A DNA stretch of 64,000 bases, taken from contig NZ_CP099397.1 of the NCBI RefSeq assembly GCF_021495345.1, positions 4,967,001-5,031,000 of the forward strand. The letters run 5' to 3'. A model generated the notes under the pieces. It worked only from the letters and a program-made list of their open reading frames with translations. It made no database searches and was not told where the DNA came from. The DNA comes from Pseudomonas hydrolytica. Lineage in GTDB: Bacteria > Pseudomonadota > Gammaproteobacteria > Pseudomonadales > Pseudomonadaceae. A program made the translations under genes and the position numbers. Below are positions 25,940 to 35,983 of the stretch, piece by piece; the stretch's first letter is position 1; each line of letters starts with the position of its first letter.

Positions 25940-26623
25940 ATGCCCGATCCACACCGCTTTCTCGCGCTGCTACGCCAGGGTCACTGGTTCGCCGCGCTGC
26001 CCGATGAACTGAGCCAGGCGCTGCTGGCCATGGCCAGGGTGCAGCGTCTGGAGGCCGGGCAGCGCCTGTTCCACCGCGGCGACAAACCCTGCGGCCTGTA
26101 CGCCGTGGTCGAAGGCGCGGTGCGCGTCGGCGCGGTCAGCGAGAGCGGCAAGGAGGCGCTGTTGACGCTGGTGGAGCCGCCCTACTGGTTCGGCGAGATC
26201 TCCCTGTTCGACGGCCTGCCGCGCACCCACGACGCCTTCGCCGACAGCGCCAGCACCCTGCTGCTGTTGCCGCAGCACGAGCTGCTCGCCCTGCTCGAAC
26301 GCCAGCCGCAGTACTGGCGCGACTTCGCCCTGCTGATGACGCACAAGCTGCGCCTGGCCTTCGTCGCCCTGGAAGACATGAGCCTGCTGCCGGCGGCGCC
26401 ACGTTTGGCCCGGCGCCTGCTGCTGATGGCCGAGAACTATGGCGAGAGCGAGCCGCGCCGGGTGCTGCACCTGGCTCAGGAACAGCTGGCGCTGATGCTC
26501 GCGCTGTCGCGCCAGACCACCAATCAGATTCTCAAGGAGCTGGAGGCCCAGGGCGTGGTCCGCCTGACCTACGGCGAAATCGAAATTCTCGACCGCCACC
26601 GCCTGCGCCAGCTGGCCGGCTGA
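25940..26623 (+). CDS. Crp/Fnr-family transcriptional regulator
   Basis: 227 residues: cyclic-nucleotide-binding-like barrel (about 15-130; FHRGDKPCGLYAVVEGAVRV, FGEISLFDG) and a C-terminal winged helix-turn-helix (about 150-222; LAQEQLALMLALSRQTTNQI). No Fnr-type cysteine cluster at the N-terminus. The phosphate-binding RxS of true Crp (R-T/S) appears as PRTHDA, so cAMP binding is uncertain. AGGAG precedes ATG 25940. It lies 44 bases upstream of the PhoD-like gene in the same direction and may be co-transcribed with it. Confidence 0.85.
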   Translation: MPDPHRFLALLRQGHWFAALPDELSQALLAMARVQRLEAGQRLFHRGDKPCGLYAVVEGAVRVGAVSESGKEALLTLVEPPYWFGEISLFDGLPRTHDAFADSASTLLLLPQHELLALLERQPQYWRDFALLMTHKLRLAFVALEDMSLLPAAPRLARRLLLMAENYGESEPRRVLHLAQEQLALMLALSRQTTNQILKELEAQGVVRLTYGEIEILDRHRLRQLAG

Positions 26624-26667
26624 ACCGCCAGCATTGCGCCACTGTCCAAGGCCCGTCTTGCCACAGG

Positions 26668-28626
26668 ATGCCTGCTTCGATGCCCGCCACCGCCACTGCA
26701 CTGCCCGATGTCCTCGCCGGCCCGCTACTGCGCCGCATGGAACCCGGCCGCCTGGTGCTGTGGCTGGTGGCCAGCCGCGCGCTGCGCCTGCAGCTGTGGC
26801 TGCGCCCCGACGACCAGGCGCCGCAGCTGCACGCGCTGGATGACCACTGCCGGCAGTTGCCGCTGGGCCGGCATGCCGTGCTGCACCTGATCGACCTGCC
26901 GCTGCAGCAGCCCCTGCCGCAGGATGTGCGCATCGCCTATGACCTGCAGATCGTCGAGGACGCCGGCACACGCGGCCTCGCCGACTGGGCGCCGCACCTG
27001 CTCTATCCGGGCGCCGAGCATGCCGATTTCGTCCTGCGCTCGCGCCTCGATCACCTGCTGCATGGCTCCTGCCGCAAGCCGCATCACCACGCCACCGACG
27101 GCCTGCTGTGCGCCGACCGTCTGCTCGCCGACCAGACACAGGCCAGCCAGTGCCCGGCCCTGCTGCTGATGAGCGGCGATCAGGTCTACGTCGACGACGT
27201 CGCCGGGCCGATGCTGTGCGCCATCCACCAGCTGATCGCCCGCCTCGGCCTGTTCGACGAAACCCTCGAAGGTGCGGTGGTCGAGGACAGCCAGGCGCTG
27301 TACGCCGACCCGGTCGGCTACTACCGGCGGGCCGAGCTGCTGCCGGCGCTGAAGAGCAACCAGACCCTGCGCGACAAGTTCTTCGGCGGGGTGGAGAAGC
27401 CGATCTTCACCAGCAGCAATGCCGACAATCACCTGGTGACCTTCGCCGAGATGATCGCCATGTACCTGCTGGTCTGGTCGCCCGTGCCCTGGACGCTGAT
27501 CGAGGAAGACCAGCCGCCGCTGGATGCCCTCAGGCAGCAGCGCTACGCCGCGGAGCGTGCGTGCATCGACGCCTTCCGCCGCCAACTCGGCCAGGTCGCG
27601 CGGGTATTCGCGCACCTGCCGACGCTGATGATCTTCGACGACCACGACGTCACCGACGACTGGAACCTCTCGGCGCGCTGGGAGCAGACCGCCTACGGCC
27701 ATCCCTTCTCCAAGCGCATCATCGGCAACGCCCTGCTCGCCTACCTGCTGTGCCAGGGCTGGGGCAACAACCCGGACGTGTTCGAGCAGCCGCTGGAGGC
27801 CTTTGCCGAGATGCTGCAGCAGCGCCAGGACAACCACCTGCAGGCCGAGATGCAGGATTCGCTGATCGACCAGCTGCTGCACTTCGAACGCTGGGACTAC
27901 GTGCTGCCGACCACGCCCGCACTGCTGGTGCTGGACACCCGCACGCGCCGCTGGCGCAGCGAAGGGCACCTGTCGAAACCCTCGGGGCTGATGGACTGGG
28001 AGGCGCTGTGCGACTTCCAGCAGGCGCTGCTCGATCACCCGGCGTGCATCATCGTCTCGCCGGCGCCGATGTTCGGGGTGAAGCTGATCGAGGGCATCCA
28101 GAAGCTGTTCACCTACGCCGGCCATCCGCTGCTGGTCGATGCGGAAAACTGGATGGCCCATCGCGGCGCGGCCAGCGTGATGCTGAACATCTTCCGTCAC
28201 TCGCGCACGCCCGGCGATTTCGTGATTCTCTCCGGCGACGTGCACTACTCCTTCGTCTATCGCGTGAGCATCCGCCACAAGCGCGCCAGCCCGACCATCT
28301 GGCAGATCACCAGCAGTGGCATCAAGAACGAGTTCCCGCCGCGCCTGCTGGACTGGTTCGACCGCCTCAACCGCTGGCTCTACGCGCCCTGGTCGCCGCT
28401 CAACTGGCTGACCAAGCGCCGGCGCATGCGCGTCACCCCGCTGATTCCCGACCGCAGCCGCTCGGGGGAGCGCCTGTGGAACGGCGCCGGCCTCGGCCAG
28501 GTGTTCTTCGACGAGCAGGGGCGGCCCCGGCGCATCCTCCAGCTCAACGCCGACGGATCACCGCCGGTGGCCTTCGTCGCCGAGCGCGAGGAGCGCCAGC
28601 CGCGGGAAATTGCCGCGCGCTCGTGA
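26668..28626 (+). CDS. PhoD-like metallophosphatase family protein
   Basis: 652 residues without a clear signal peptide. Metal-binding motifs of the PhoD/calcineurin-like fold are seen: LLMSGDQVYVDDV (about 166-178), LMIFDDHDVTDDWN (about 320-333) and VILSGDVHYSFVYRV (about 518-532). The family hydrolyses phosphodiesters or phosphomonoesters with Fe/Ca. The lack of an export signal suggests a cytosolic member. A basic patch (LTKRRRMRVTPL) lies near residue 590. The native substrate is unknown. The ATG at 26680 (codon 5) is an equally possible start. Confidence 0.82.
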   Translation: MPASMPATATALPDVLAGPLLRRMEPGRLVLWLVASRALRLQLWLRPDDQAPQLHALDDHCRQLPLGRHAVLHLIDLPLQQPLPQDVRIAYDLQIVEDAGTRGLADWAPHLLYPGAEHADFVLRSRLDHLLHGSCRKPHHHATDGLLCADRLLADQTQASQCPALLLMSGDQVYVDDVAGPMLCAIHQLIARLGLFDETLEGAVVEDSQALYADPVGYYRRAELLPALKSNQTLRDKFFGGVEKPIFTSSNADNHLVTFAEMIAMYLLVWSPVPWTLIEEDQPPLDALRQQRYAAERACIDAFRRQLGQVARVFAHLPTLMIFDDHDVTDDWNLSARWEQTAYGHPFSKRIIGNALLAYLLCQGWGNNPDVFEQPLEAFAEMLQQRQDNHLQAEMQDSLIDQLLHFERWDYVLPTTPALLVLDTRTRRWRSEGHLSKPSGLMDWEALCDFQQALLDHPACIIVSPAPMFGVKLIEGIQKLFTYAGHPLLVDAENWMAHRGAASVMLNIFRHSRTPGDFVILSGDVHYSFVYRVSIRHKRASPTIWQITSSGIKNEFPPRLLDWFDRLNRWLYAPWSPLNWLTKRRRMRVTPLIPDRSRSGERLWNGAGLGQVFFDEQGRPRRILQLNADGSPPVAFVAEREERQPREIAARS

Positions 28627-28668
28627 ACCGGCCGAGGCGGCGCAAGCGCCTGCCGCATGACGGACGCC

Positions 28669-29439
28669 TCATTGCGCCAGCCAGCCGCCGTCGATGTTCC
28701 ATGCTGCGCCACGCACCTGCTGCGCCGCCGAACTGCACAGAAACAGCGCCAGCTCGCCGAGCTGCTGCGGGGTGACGAAGGCCTGCGACGGCTGCTTCTC
28801 GGCCAGCAGCGCCGTGCGCGCCTGCTCGGGCGATTCGCCTGCGGCGATGCGCGCGTCGATCTGCCGCTGCACCAGGGGCGTGAGCACCCAGCCGGGACAG
28901 ATGGCATTGCAGGTGACGCCGCTCAGGGCGGTTTCCAGCGCCACCACCTTGGTCAGGCCGAGCACGCCGTGCTTGGCCGCGACGTAGGCCGCCTTGCCGA
29001 GCGAGCCGACGCTGCCGTGCACCGAGGCGATGTTGATGATGCGCCCCCAGTCCTGCGCGCGCATGTCCGGCAGGGCCAGGCGCGTGCAATGGAATACCGC
29101 GCTGAGGTTGAGCGCGAGGATGGCGTCCCAGCGTTCGGCCGGAAAGTCCTGCAGCGGCGCGACATGCTGGATGCCGGCATTGTTGACCAGGATATCGACC
29201 CGGCCGAACTCGCGCCGGGCGTAGTCGAACAGCGCCTCGATCTGCGCCGGGTCGGCGAGGTCGGCGGCGTGGTAGCCGACGCGTCCTTCGTGGCGCGCCA
29301 GCTGTTCGGCCGCGGCCTGCCAGTCGCCGAAACCGTTGAGAATGACGCTGGCGCCGTTGCGCGCCAGCACCTCGGCGATGCCGAGGCCGATCCCGCTGGT
29401 CGAGCCGGTGATCAGAGCGGTCTTTCCATTGAGCATCAT
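28669..29439 (-). CDS. bdhA: 3-hydroxybutyrate dehydrogenase (SDR)
   Basis: 256 residues of classical short-chain dehydrogenase: NAD-binding TGSTSGIGLGIA (11-22), NNAG (about 87-90), catalytic Ser in IASVHGSVGS and YVAAKHG (Tyr-x-x-x-Lys), plus a C-terminal WNIDGGWLAQ. VHGSVGSLGKAAYVAAKHG and GWVLTPLVQRQI are typical of D-3-hydroxybutyrate dehydrogenases, which give acetoacetate and NADH. It is downstream of the OprD-type porin in the same direction, with a terminator in between, and belongs functionally to the PHB-utilisation genes that follow. No sigma-54 site was found directly before it. Confidence 0.88.
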   Translation of the reverse strand: MMLNGKTALITGSTSGIGLGIAEVLARNGASVILNGFGDWQAAAEQLARHEGRVGYHAADLADPAQIEALFDYARREFGRVDILVNNAGIQHVAPLQDFPAERWDAILALNLSAVFHCTRLALPDMRAQDWGRIINIASVHGSVGSLGKAAYVAAKHGVLGLTKVVALETALSGVTCNAICPGWVLTPLVQRQIDARIAAGESPEQARTALLAEKQPSQAFVTPQQLGELALFLCSSAAQQVRGAAWNIDGGWLAQ

Positions 29440-29499
29440 GGGGTTCCTTGTCGTGTGAGATGAAGCTGCAGCGGCTGCGGCGCCGCTCGCGCTTGCCGG

Positions 29500-29526
29500 A
29501 AAAAAGGCCGGGCCAGCTGGCCCGGC
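29500..29526 (-). terminator. rho-independent terminator after the porin gene
   Basis: On the minus strand GCCGGGCC-AG-CTGGCCCGGC (perfect stem, 29507-29526) is followed by CTTTTTT. It separates the porin gene from bdhA, so bdhA expression needs read-through or its own promoter. Confidence 0.8.
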
Positions 29527-29568
29527 AAGGCTTTCACGAGGAGTAATCGCGATAGGCGGGGTGCGGCC

Positions 29569-30834
29569 TTACCAGAGCGGCAGGCTGTAGCTGACGATGA
29601 AGCGGTTCTCGTCCAGATCCGGGCCGAAGTTGCTGCGCGTGGTGGCGTTGCGCAGACGCAGGCCGAGGTTCTTCAGCGGGCCGCTCTGCACCACGTAGGC
29701 CAGGTCGGTGTTGCGCTCCCAGGTCTTGCCCTCGCTTTGCCCGGCGCCGCGGTCGACGTTGTCGCCGGACAGGTAACGGGTCATCAGGCTCAGGCCGGGG
29801 ACGCCGAGGGCGGCGAAGTCGAAGTCGTAGCGCAGCTGCCAGGAGCGCTCGTCCTGGTTGCCGAAGTCGTTGATCTGCACCAGGTTGATCAGCGCGTTGT
29901 CGGCTCCGGCGATGTAGGCGAAGCCGGTGTCGCCGGACAGGTGCTGGTAGCCGGCGGTGAAGCCGTGGCTGCCGAGGCGATAGGTGAACAGCGCACCGAA
30001 GGCGTCGTTGTCGACGTTGCTGCCGCCATCATCGGTGGAGCGCGCGTAGCGGATGTCCGACTTGAAGCTCTGGCCCTCGCCCAGCGGCAGCTGGTGCACC
30101 AGGTTGACCAGGTGCTGCTTGTAGATGCCGTCGAGGCCGCCGTAGTAGTAGCTGGTGGCCAGCTCCGGGGTCCACTGGTAGCGGCCGCCGGCGAAGATGA
30201 ACTCGTCGCTGGTCCGCGTGCTGCCCAGCACGATGTTGCGGCGGCCGCCATTGAACACGGCCATTTCCTCGTTATCCGAGGAGTCGCGCTGGTTGACCCG
30301 GTCCAGTCGGCCGAGGTCCAGGCTCAGCCCCTCGATCTCGTTGCTGCTCAGCCAGGCACCGCGAAAGGTCTGCGGCAGCAGGCGGCTGTCGTTGCGCATC
30401 AGCGCCGGCAGCAGCGGTTGCAGGGTGCCGAGCTTGAGGGTGCTGTTGGAGGCGCGCAGCTTGGCGGTGAAGCCGGCTTCGCCGTATTCGTCCTGGGCGC
30501 GTCTGGGCGCTTCGCGGTCGCTTTTCAGCAGGCCGGTGCCGATGCGGTCCGGGCTGGAGTCGAGCTTGAGGCCGAGCAGGCCGATGGCGTCGATGCCGAA
30601 ACCGATGGGGCCCTCGGTGTAGCCGGACTCGAAGCGCAGCATGAAGCCCTGCGCCCATTCCTCGGCCTTGCTCTGCGCCGCGCCGCTCTGGCGGAAGTCG
30701 CGATTGAAGTAGAAATTGCGCGCATCGAGTACGGCCTTGCTGTCGTCGACGAAGGCGGCGCTGGCGGGGCTGGCGGCGATCAGTACGGCGCCGCCGCAAA
30801 GCAGCTGGCAGAGGGAGCTGTGGTGCAGTCGCAT
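29569..30834 (-). CDS. OprD-family porin of the PHB/3-hydroxybutyrate cluster
   Basis: 421 residues with a signal peptide (about 1-26, ASA), then AFVDDSKAVLDARNFYF, EWAQGFMLRFESGYTEG and IGFGIDAIGLLGLKLDSS, the same OprD-family blocks as the porin at 4833. It ends in the strand NRFIVSYSLPLW with a terminal aromatic residue. Such porins admit carboxylic acids; here 3-hydroxybutyrate or its oligomers is the natural guess from neighbours. The start at 30834 is fixed by GAGG and the signal peptide. A sigma-54 promoter, two upstream TGTCC-N8-GGAC(A) repeats and an A-rich Hfq/Crc motif precede it. Confidence 0.88.
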   Translation of the reverse strand: MRLHHSSLCQLLCGGAVLIAASPASAAFVDDSKAVLDARNFYFNRDFRQSGAAQSKAEEWAQGFMLRFESGYTEGPIGFGIDAIGLLGLKLDSSPDRIGTGLLKSDREAPRRAQDEYGEAGFTAKLRASNSTLKLGTLQPLLPALMRNDSRLLPQTFRGAWLSSNEIEGLSLDLGRLDRVNQRDSSDNEEMAVFNGGRRNIVLGSTRTSDEFIFAGGRYQWTPELATSYYYGGLDGIYKQHLVNLVHQLPLGEGQSFKSDIRYARSTDDGGSNVDNDAFGALFTYRLGSHGFTAGYQHLSGDTGFAYIAGADNALINLVQINDFGNQDERSWQLRYDFDFAALGVPGLSLMTRYLSGDNVDRGAGQSEGKTWERNTDLAYVVQSGPLKNLGLRLRNATTRSNFGPDLDENRFIVSYSLPLW

Positions 30835-30841
30835 GGTATTT

Positions 30842-30853
30842 CCTCTTGTTGTT
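30842..30853 (-). promoter_or_regulatory. AANAANAA (Hfq/Crc) motif at the porin ribosome-binding site
   Basis: Minus strand AACAACAAGAGG: an exact AANAANAA overlapping the GAGG Shine-Dalgarno. This matches the catabolite-activity motif through which Hfq-Crc blocks translation when preferred carbon sources are present. Confidence 0.55.
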
Positions 30854-30884
30854 ATGGGCCGCGTTGCGCGGCCGCAAGAGGCAG

Positions 30885-30900
30885 AGCGAGAAGCGTGCCA
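30885..30900 (-). promoter_or_regulatory. sigma-54 promoter of the porin gene
   Basis: Minus strand TGGCACGCTTCTCGCT. Consensus TGGCACG-N4-TTGCW is matched except one base of the -12 element (TCGCT); GG and GC have the required spacing. It is about 50 bases before the start codon. Confidence 0.75.
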
Positions 30901-30989
30901 GCCCCTCCAGGCAGGCGGCCTGTCGGCGCAATGCCGCGGGCCAGAGCCTTTCGGCGCAAATGCTGGGGGGTCGGGGCCGGCGCGCGGAG

Positions 30990-31048
30990 TGTCCGCTGCG
31001 CTGGACATGTCGGCTGGCCCCGGCATTGGCTGTCCAGGCCGATGGACG
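30990..31048. promoter_or_regulatory. two activator sites (TGTCC-N8-GGACA) upstream of the porin
   Basis: TGTCC-GCTGCGCT-GGACA at 30990-31007 (perfect) and TGTCC-AGGCCGAT-GGACG at 31031-31048, centres 41 bases apart, so on the same helix face. The first begins 89 bases beyond the sigma-54 promoter, an enhancer position. The same repeat is found before three other transcripts of this cluster. Confidence 0.7.
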
Positions 31049-31077
31049 GCGCCGGCCCGGGCGGCCGGCGCCATGCT

Positions 31078-32790
31078 TCAGTGGCCGTTGCGGCTACCGA
31101 CGCAGACGAAGCTGCTGGCGGTGTTCACGTCGCCCTTGCCGCGGTACTTCGGCCAGCCGGGGTATTCGCACAGCGGACGGGTGCGGCCCGGCACGCCGAC
31201 GCTGTCGGCGACGATCTGCCCGCGCGGCGCGCGGCCTCGTTCGACCCAATCCTCCAGTGCGCTGAGCGAATCCCAGGCGGCGTTGAACAGGGTGCTGGCG
31301 GCATGGCCGTAGCCGGGAATCTCGTAGTAGCGCAGAAAGCGCCGGGTCTTGCCCGGGCCCATGTCGCGGCGGATGCGCTCGTAGTACTCGGCGCTGGCAC
31401 GGCTGCTCACCAGCTGGTCGGCGGTGCCGTGGGCGATGAGCAGCTTGCCGCCGTTATCGGCGAAGGCCGAGAGGTCGGTCCGGTTGACGTCCTGGCGCAG
31501 CGACAGCTCGCTGATGCGCGGCAGCCAGGGGCCGGGCGCCTCGGGGTCGAGGCCGAGCGAATCGAAGGTCGGGTTGCGCGTCACGAAGTGGCGCACCCAT
31601 TCGTCCCAGAACCCGGAATGGTAGGGCGCGCCGTCGGCGAAGCCGGTGCCGTGGACGGGCATCGGGTAGGTCGGCTGCAGGGTGTTGAGGCCGAGTCGAT
31701 TGACCACCAGCTGCACGCCCTCGCCCGGTCGGCCGAGGTCGCTGCCCCAGGCGTTGAAGCCTGGGTAGTGGGTCTCGCCACTGGCCAGCGGAAAGTTGAA
31801 GCGGATCGGCGTGTTGAACACCCGCAGCGCCTCGATCTGCGCATCGGACAGGCAGCGCTGCGAGCTGTCGGCGCCACCGGGGCAGCGCAACGGCCGACCG
31901 TCGAGCCGGGCGCTGGCCGGGTCGAAGCGCGCGTTGCACGCGGCCTGGTGGCTGACCACGCGATCGCGCACGCCGTCCAGCCCGTCGCAGGCCTGCAGGG
32001 CCGCCTCGAGCAGGGCGGCGCGTTTTTCCAGGCTGGGAAAGGCGCCGGGCGCAGCCAGCGCGCGGGTGATGCGGCCGAACTGCAGGTTCAGCGCCAGCGC
32101 GTTGTAGGCCGGGTAGAGGGCGATGGCGCCGTCGAAGTCGGTCGGCCACTGCTGCACCACCGCCAGCGCCTCGCGGCCGCCGGTCGAGCCGCCGGCGAAG
32201 TAGCTGCGCTCGGGCAGGCTGCCGTAATGCAGCGCGATGAGATGCCGGGCGGCGTCGCGGGCCTTCTTCAGCGCGTCATGGGCGTAGTTGGCCAGGGCCT
32301 CCTCGTTCCAGGCGAACGCGCCGGGGCTGAAGGGATCGGCGACGTGCCCGGAGTCGCTGGCGAACACCGCATAGCCGCGGCCCAGTGGCGTGGGCTGGTC
32401 CAGCGGGCCGGCCGGCAGGTTGCCGGCGACGTTGGGCACGCTGCCGTTGTAGCCGCCGCCTCCGAACATCATCGCCTTGCGATTCCAGCGCTCGGGAAGC
32501 ACCAGGCGCATGCGGATGGTGGGCGCGGCGGGGTCGAGCGGACGGATCTCGGCGGCGACGTCGCAATAGGCGCCGAAGGTCTGCGGCGCGCTGCCACCGG
32601 CGGCAACCGAAGTCACCGAGACCACCTGCGCGCCGCGGGTCGGCAGGCCGATGGCCTCTTCCGGCACCTGCACGCCGAGCAGGCCGGCGCAGCTGGCGGC
32701 CTGCGCCAGCGGAGTGGTGAGTAGCGTTGCGGTCAGCGCCGCCAATGGCAGGAAACAGCGCGATAACGGGTTGTAGCGCAGAGGGCTCAT
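31078..32790 (-). CDS. secreted tannase/feruloyl-esterase-fold hydrolase lacking the catalytic-site cysteines
   Basis: 570 residues with a signal peptide (about 1-32). Tannase-family features: MMFGGGGYNGSVPN, YAVFASDSGH and the nucleophile motif YFAGGSTGGREAL with Ser202, acid Asp458 in LIAHGTADQLV, and His496 in IPGYGHAAS. In tannase/feruloyl esterase/MHETase proteins a Cys precedes the Ser and another follows the His (CS-D-HC disulfide); here these are Gly201 and Ala497, so the disulfide is gone on both sides. The start at 32790 is set by the signal peptide and AAGGA; the frame extends to 32970. Between a 3HB porin and a TRAP operon, hydrolysis of 3-hydroxybutyrate oligomers is my best guess. 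Confidence 0.8.
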   Translation of the reverse strand: MSPLRYNPLSRCFLPLAALTATLLTTPLAQAASCAGLLGVQVPEEAIGLPTRGAQVVSVTSVAAGGSAPQTFGAYCDVAAEIRPLDPAAPTIRMRLVLPERWNRKAMMFGGGGYNGSVPNVAGNLPAGPLDQPTPLGRGYAVFASDSGHVADPFSPGAFAWNEEALANYAHDALKKARDAARHLIALHYGSLPERSYFAGGSTGGREALAVVQQWPTDFDGAIALYPAYNALALNLQFGRITRALAAPGAFPSLEKRAALLEAALQACDGLDGVRDRVVSHQAACNARFDPASARLDGRPLRCPGGADSSQRCLSDAQIEALRVFNTPIRFNFPLASGETHYPGFNAWGSDLGRPGEGVQLVVNRLGLNTLQPTYPMPVHGTGFADGAPYHSGFWDEWVRHFVTRNPTFDSLGLDPEAPGPWLPRISELSLRQDVNRTDLSAFADNGGKLLIAHGTADQLVSSRASAEYYERIRRDMGPGKTRRFLRYYEIPGYGHAASTLFNAAWDSLSALEDWVERGRAPRGQIVADSVGVPGRTRPLCEYPGWPKYRGKGDVNTASSFVCVGSRNGH

Positions 32791-32798
32791 GGAAATGT

Positions 32799-32811
32799 CC
32801 TTTTTCTTGTT
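32799..32811 (-). promoter_or_regulatory. AANAANAA (Hfq/Crc) motif at the esterase ribosome-binding site
   Basis: Minus strand AACAAGAAAAAGG, an extended AANAANAAN repeat merging with the AAGGA Shine-Dalgarno of the tannase-fold esterase gene. Confidence 0.5.
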
Positions 32812-32858
32812 GTCGGGAGGCTGCGCCGAACGGGCGCGGAAGTAGCAAAGCCAATCCC

Positions 32859-32874
32859 GTGCCAGCACCCCGGC
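32859..32874 (-). promoter_or_regulatory. sigma-54 promoter of the esterase gene
   Basis: Minus strand TGGCACGGGATTGGCT: perfect -24 element TGGCACG, -12 element TGGCT for TTGCT, correct GG/GC spacing. It lies about 70 bases before the start codon. Confidence 0.8.
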
Positions 32875-32963
32875 GGCAGCCGCCTGACGGGCGCCGATGG
32901 CTCTATGGCGGGCCTTGGCGCACTGGGACCGGAGGGCGGCGCGGGGCCGCGACAGGCCGGTGA

Positions 32964-33001
32964 TGTCCACACCAGCGGACAGCTGTCCACTTCATCAGAC
33001 A
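32964..33001. promoter_or_regulatory. two activator sites (TGTCC-N8-GGACA) upstream of the esterase
   Basis: TGTCC-ACACCAGC-GGACA at 32964-32981 (perfect) and TGTCC-ACTTCATC-AGACA at 32984-33001 (9 of 10), centres 20 bases apart, i.e. about two helical turns. The nearer one begins 89 bases beyond the sigma-54 promoter, exactly as at the porin gene. Confidence 0.72.
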
Positions 33002-33039
33002 GCGCGCCGGGTGCGCCGTGCGCCCCAGTTGTCCGTGCG

Positions 33040-34512
<1,473 letters not shown>

Positions 34513-34596
34513 GGCAGTTGCGCCTCCATCGGTTGATCCAGGTAATGACGCAAGCCCTGCCGCGTGGGCAGGGCATTGCGCATGCAGCCATGACGG

Positions 34597-35970
34597 TCAC
34601 GGGCCGCCATACACCTCGTTGGGCAACCAGGTGGCCAGGGCCTCGAAATGAAACACCAGGGCCAGGCCGAGCAGTTGCAGGGCAATGAACGGCAGCACCC
34701 CCAGGTAGATATGCCGGGTGGTGATCCCCGGCGGGCACACGCCCTTGATGTAGAACAGGGCGAAGCCCACCGGCGGGGTGAGGAAGGAGGTCTGCAGGCA
34801 CAGGGCGAAGAGGATGGCGAACCACAGCGGGTCCACGCCCATGGCGAACAGCACCGGCGCCACCAGCGGCAGGACGATCAGGGTGATCTCCACCCAGTCG
34901 AGGAAGAAACCCAGCAGGAAGGTGATGAACAGGACGGTGAGCAGCACGCCGGTCTGGCCGAACGGCAGGCTGGTCAGCGCCGCACGCACCACGTCGTCGC
35001 CGCCGAGGCCGCGCAGCACCGCGGCGAACACCGTGGCGCCGATGAAGATGCCGAAGATGAACGCAGTGGTGCGGCTGGTCTGGTACAGCGCGTCCTTGAT
35101 CACCGCCAGATTCAGGCGCCGGCTGAACCAGGCCATCAGCACCGCGCCGGCCGCGCCAACGGCCGAGGCCTCGGTGGTGGTGGCGATGCCGAAGAAGATC
35201 GAGCCGAGCACGGCGAGAATCAGCCCCAGCGGTGGCACCACGGCCAGCAGCACGTCGAGCAGGGCACGCATGTCCAGTGGCTGACGATCCTTCGGCGCCG
35301 GGGCGAAGTCCTTGTTCAGCCAGGCGGCGATCAGGATGTACAGCACGTAGAGCACGCCGAGCAGCATGCCCGGGATCAGCGCGCCCATGAACAGCTTGCC
35401 GACCGAAGCCGCCGGTGTGCCCAGGCGGTCGGCCATCAGCACCAGCATGATGCTCGGCGGCACCAGGATGCCCAGGGTGCCCACCGAGCAGGCCGTGCCC
35501 ACCGCCAGGCTCTTGTTGTAGTTGGCCTGCAGCATCGGGCCGAGCGAGAGCAGGCCGAGCAGCACCACCGAGGCACCGACGATGCCGGTGGAGGCGGCCA
35601 GCAGCACGCCGACGATGACCACCGTGATGGCGTAGCCGCCGCGCAGCGGGCCGAGCACGCGCACCAGGCTGTGCATCAGGCGCTCGGCGATGCCGGAGCG
35701 GTCGAGCATGATGCCCATGAAGATGAACAGCGGCAGCGCCACCATCAGCTCGTTGGCGACGATGCCGTAGATGCGCGCGTCCAGCACGCCGATGGTGCCG
35801 CTCCAGGTGAACCAGAGTTCGGCGTCGAAATAGTTCACCAGCACATGGCCGACGACCGCGAAGATCAGGCCGACCCCTGCCAGCGACCAGGCCACGGGAA
35901 AGCCGAGCAGCAGCAGCCCCATGAAGCTGGCGAACATGGCGATAACCAGAATTTGTTCCAGACCCATCAT
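34597..35970 (-). CDS. TRAP transporter large permease (DctM-type)
   Basis: 457 residues, about twelve helices, with the DctM segments MVALPLFIFMGIMLDRSGIAERL, GGYAITVVIVGVLLAASTGIVG and GTLGILVPPSIMLVL (each part of the longer conserved stretches). It is the sodium-driven transport subunit working with the small permease and the DctP-type binding protein. Two adjacent ATGs (35970, 35967) follow GAGG; the first is given. 13 bases separate it from the DctQ gene. Confidence 0.9.
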   Translation of the reverse strand: MMGLEQILVIAMFASFMGLLLLGFPVAWSLAGVGLIFAVVGHVLVNYFDAELWFTWSGTIGVLDARIYGIVANELMVALPLFIFMGIMLDRSGIAERLMHSLVRVLGPLRGGYAITVVIVGVLLAASTGIVGASVVLLGLLSLGPMLQANYNKSLAVGTACSVGTLGILVPPSIMLVLMADRLGTPAASVGKLFMGALIPGMLLGVLYVLYILIAAWLNKDFAPAPKDRQPLDMRALLDVLLAVVPPLGLILAVLGSIFFGIATTTEASAVGAAGAVLMAWFSRRLNLAVIKDALYQTSRTTAFIFGIFIGATVFAAVLRGLGGDDVVRAALTSLPFGQTGVLLTVLFITFLLGFFLDWVEITLIVLPLVAPVLFAMGVDPLWFAILFALCLQTSFLTPPVGFALFYIKGVCPPGITTRHIYLGVLPFIALQLLGLALVFHFEALATWLPNEVYGGP

Positions 35971-35983
35971 TTCAGCCTCGTGA

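Noticed and set aside
29440..29499. Search for a sigma-54 promoter or TGTCC-N8-GGACA site before bdhA
   Set aside because: None found; membership of bdhA in the regulon is only by function and position.
31047..31072. Hairpin GGCGCCGGCC/GGCCGGCGCC after the esterase gene as a terminator
   Set aside because: The stem is strong but there is no T-run on the minus strand, and it overlaps the upstream activator repeat region; left unassigned.
29737..32724. 995-codon open frame on the plus strand
   Set aside because: It lies antisense to the porin and esterase genes and has low-complexity Ala/Gly/Val/Arg/Gln composition; a typical antisense shadow of high-GC genes read in phase.
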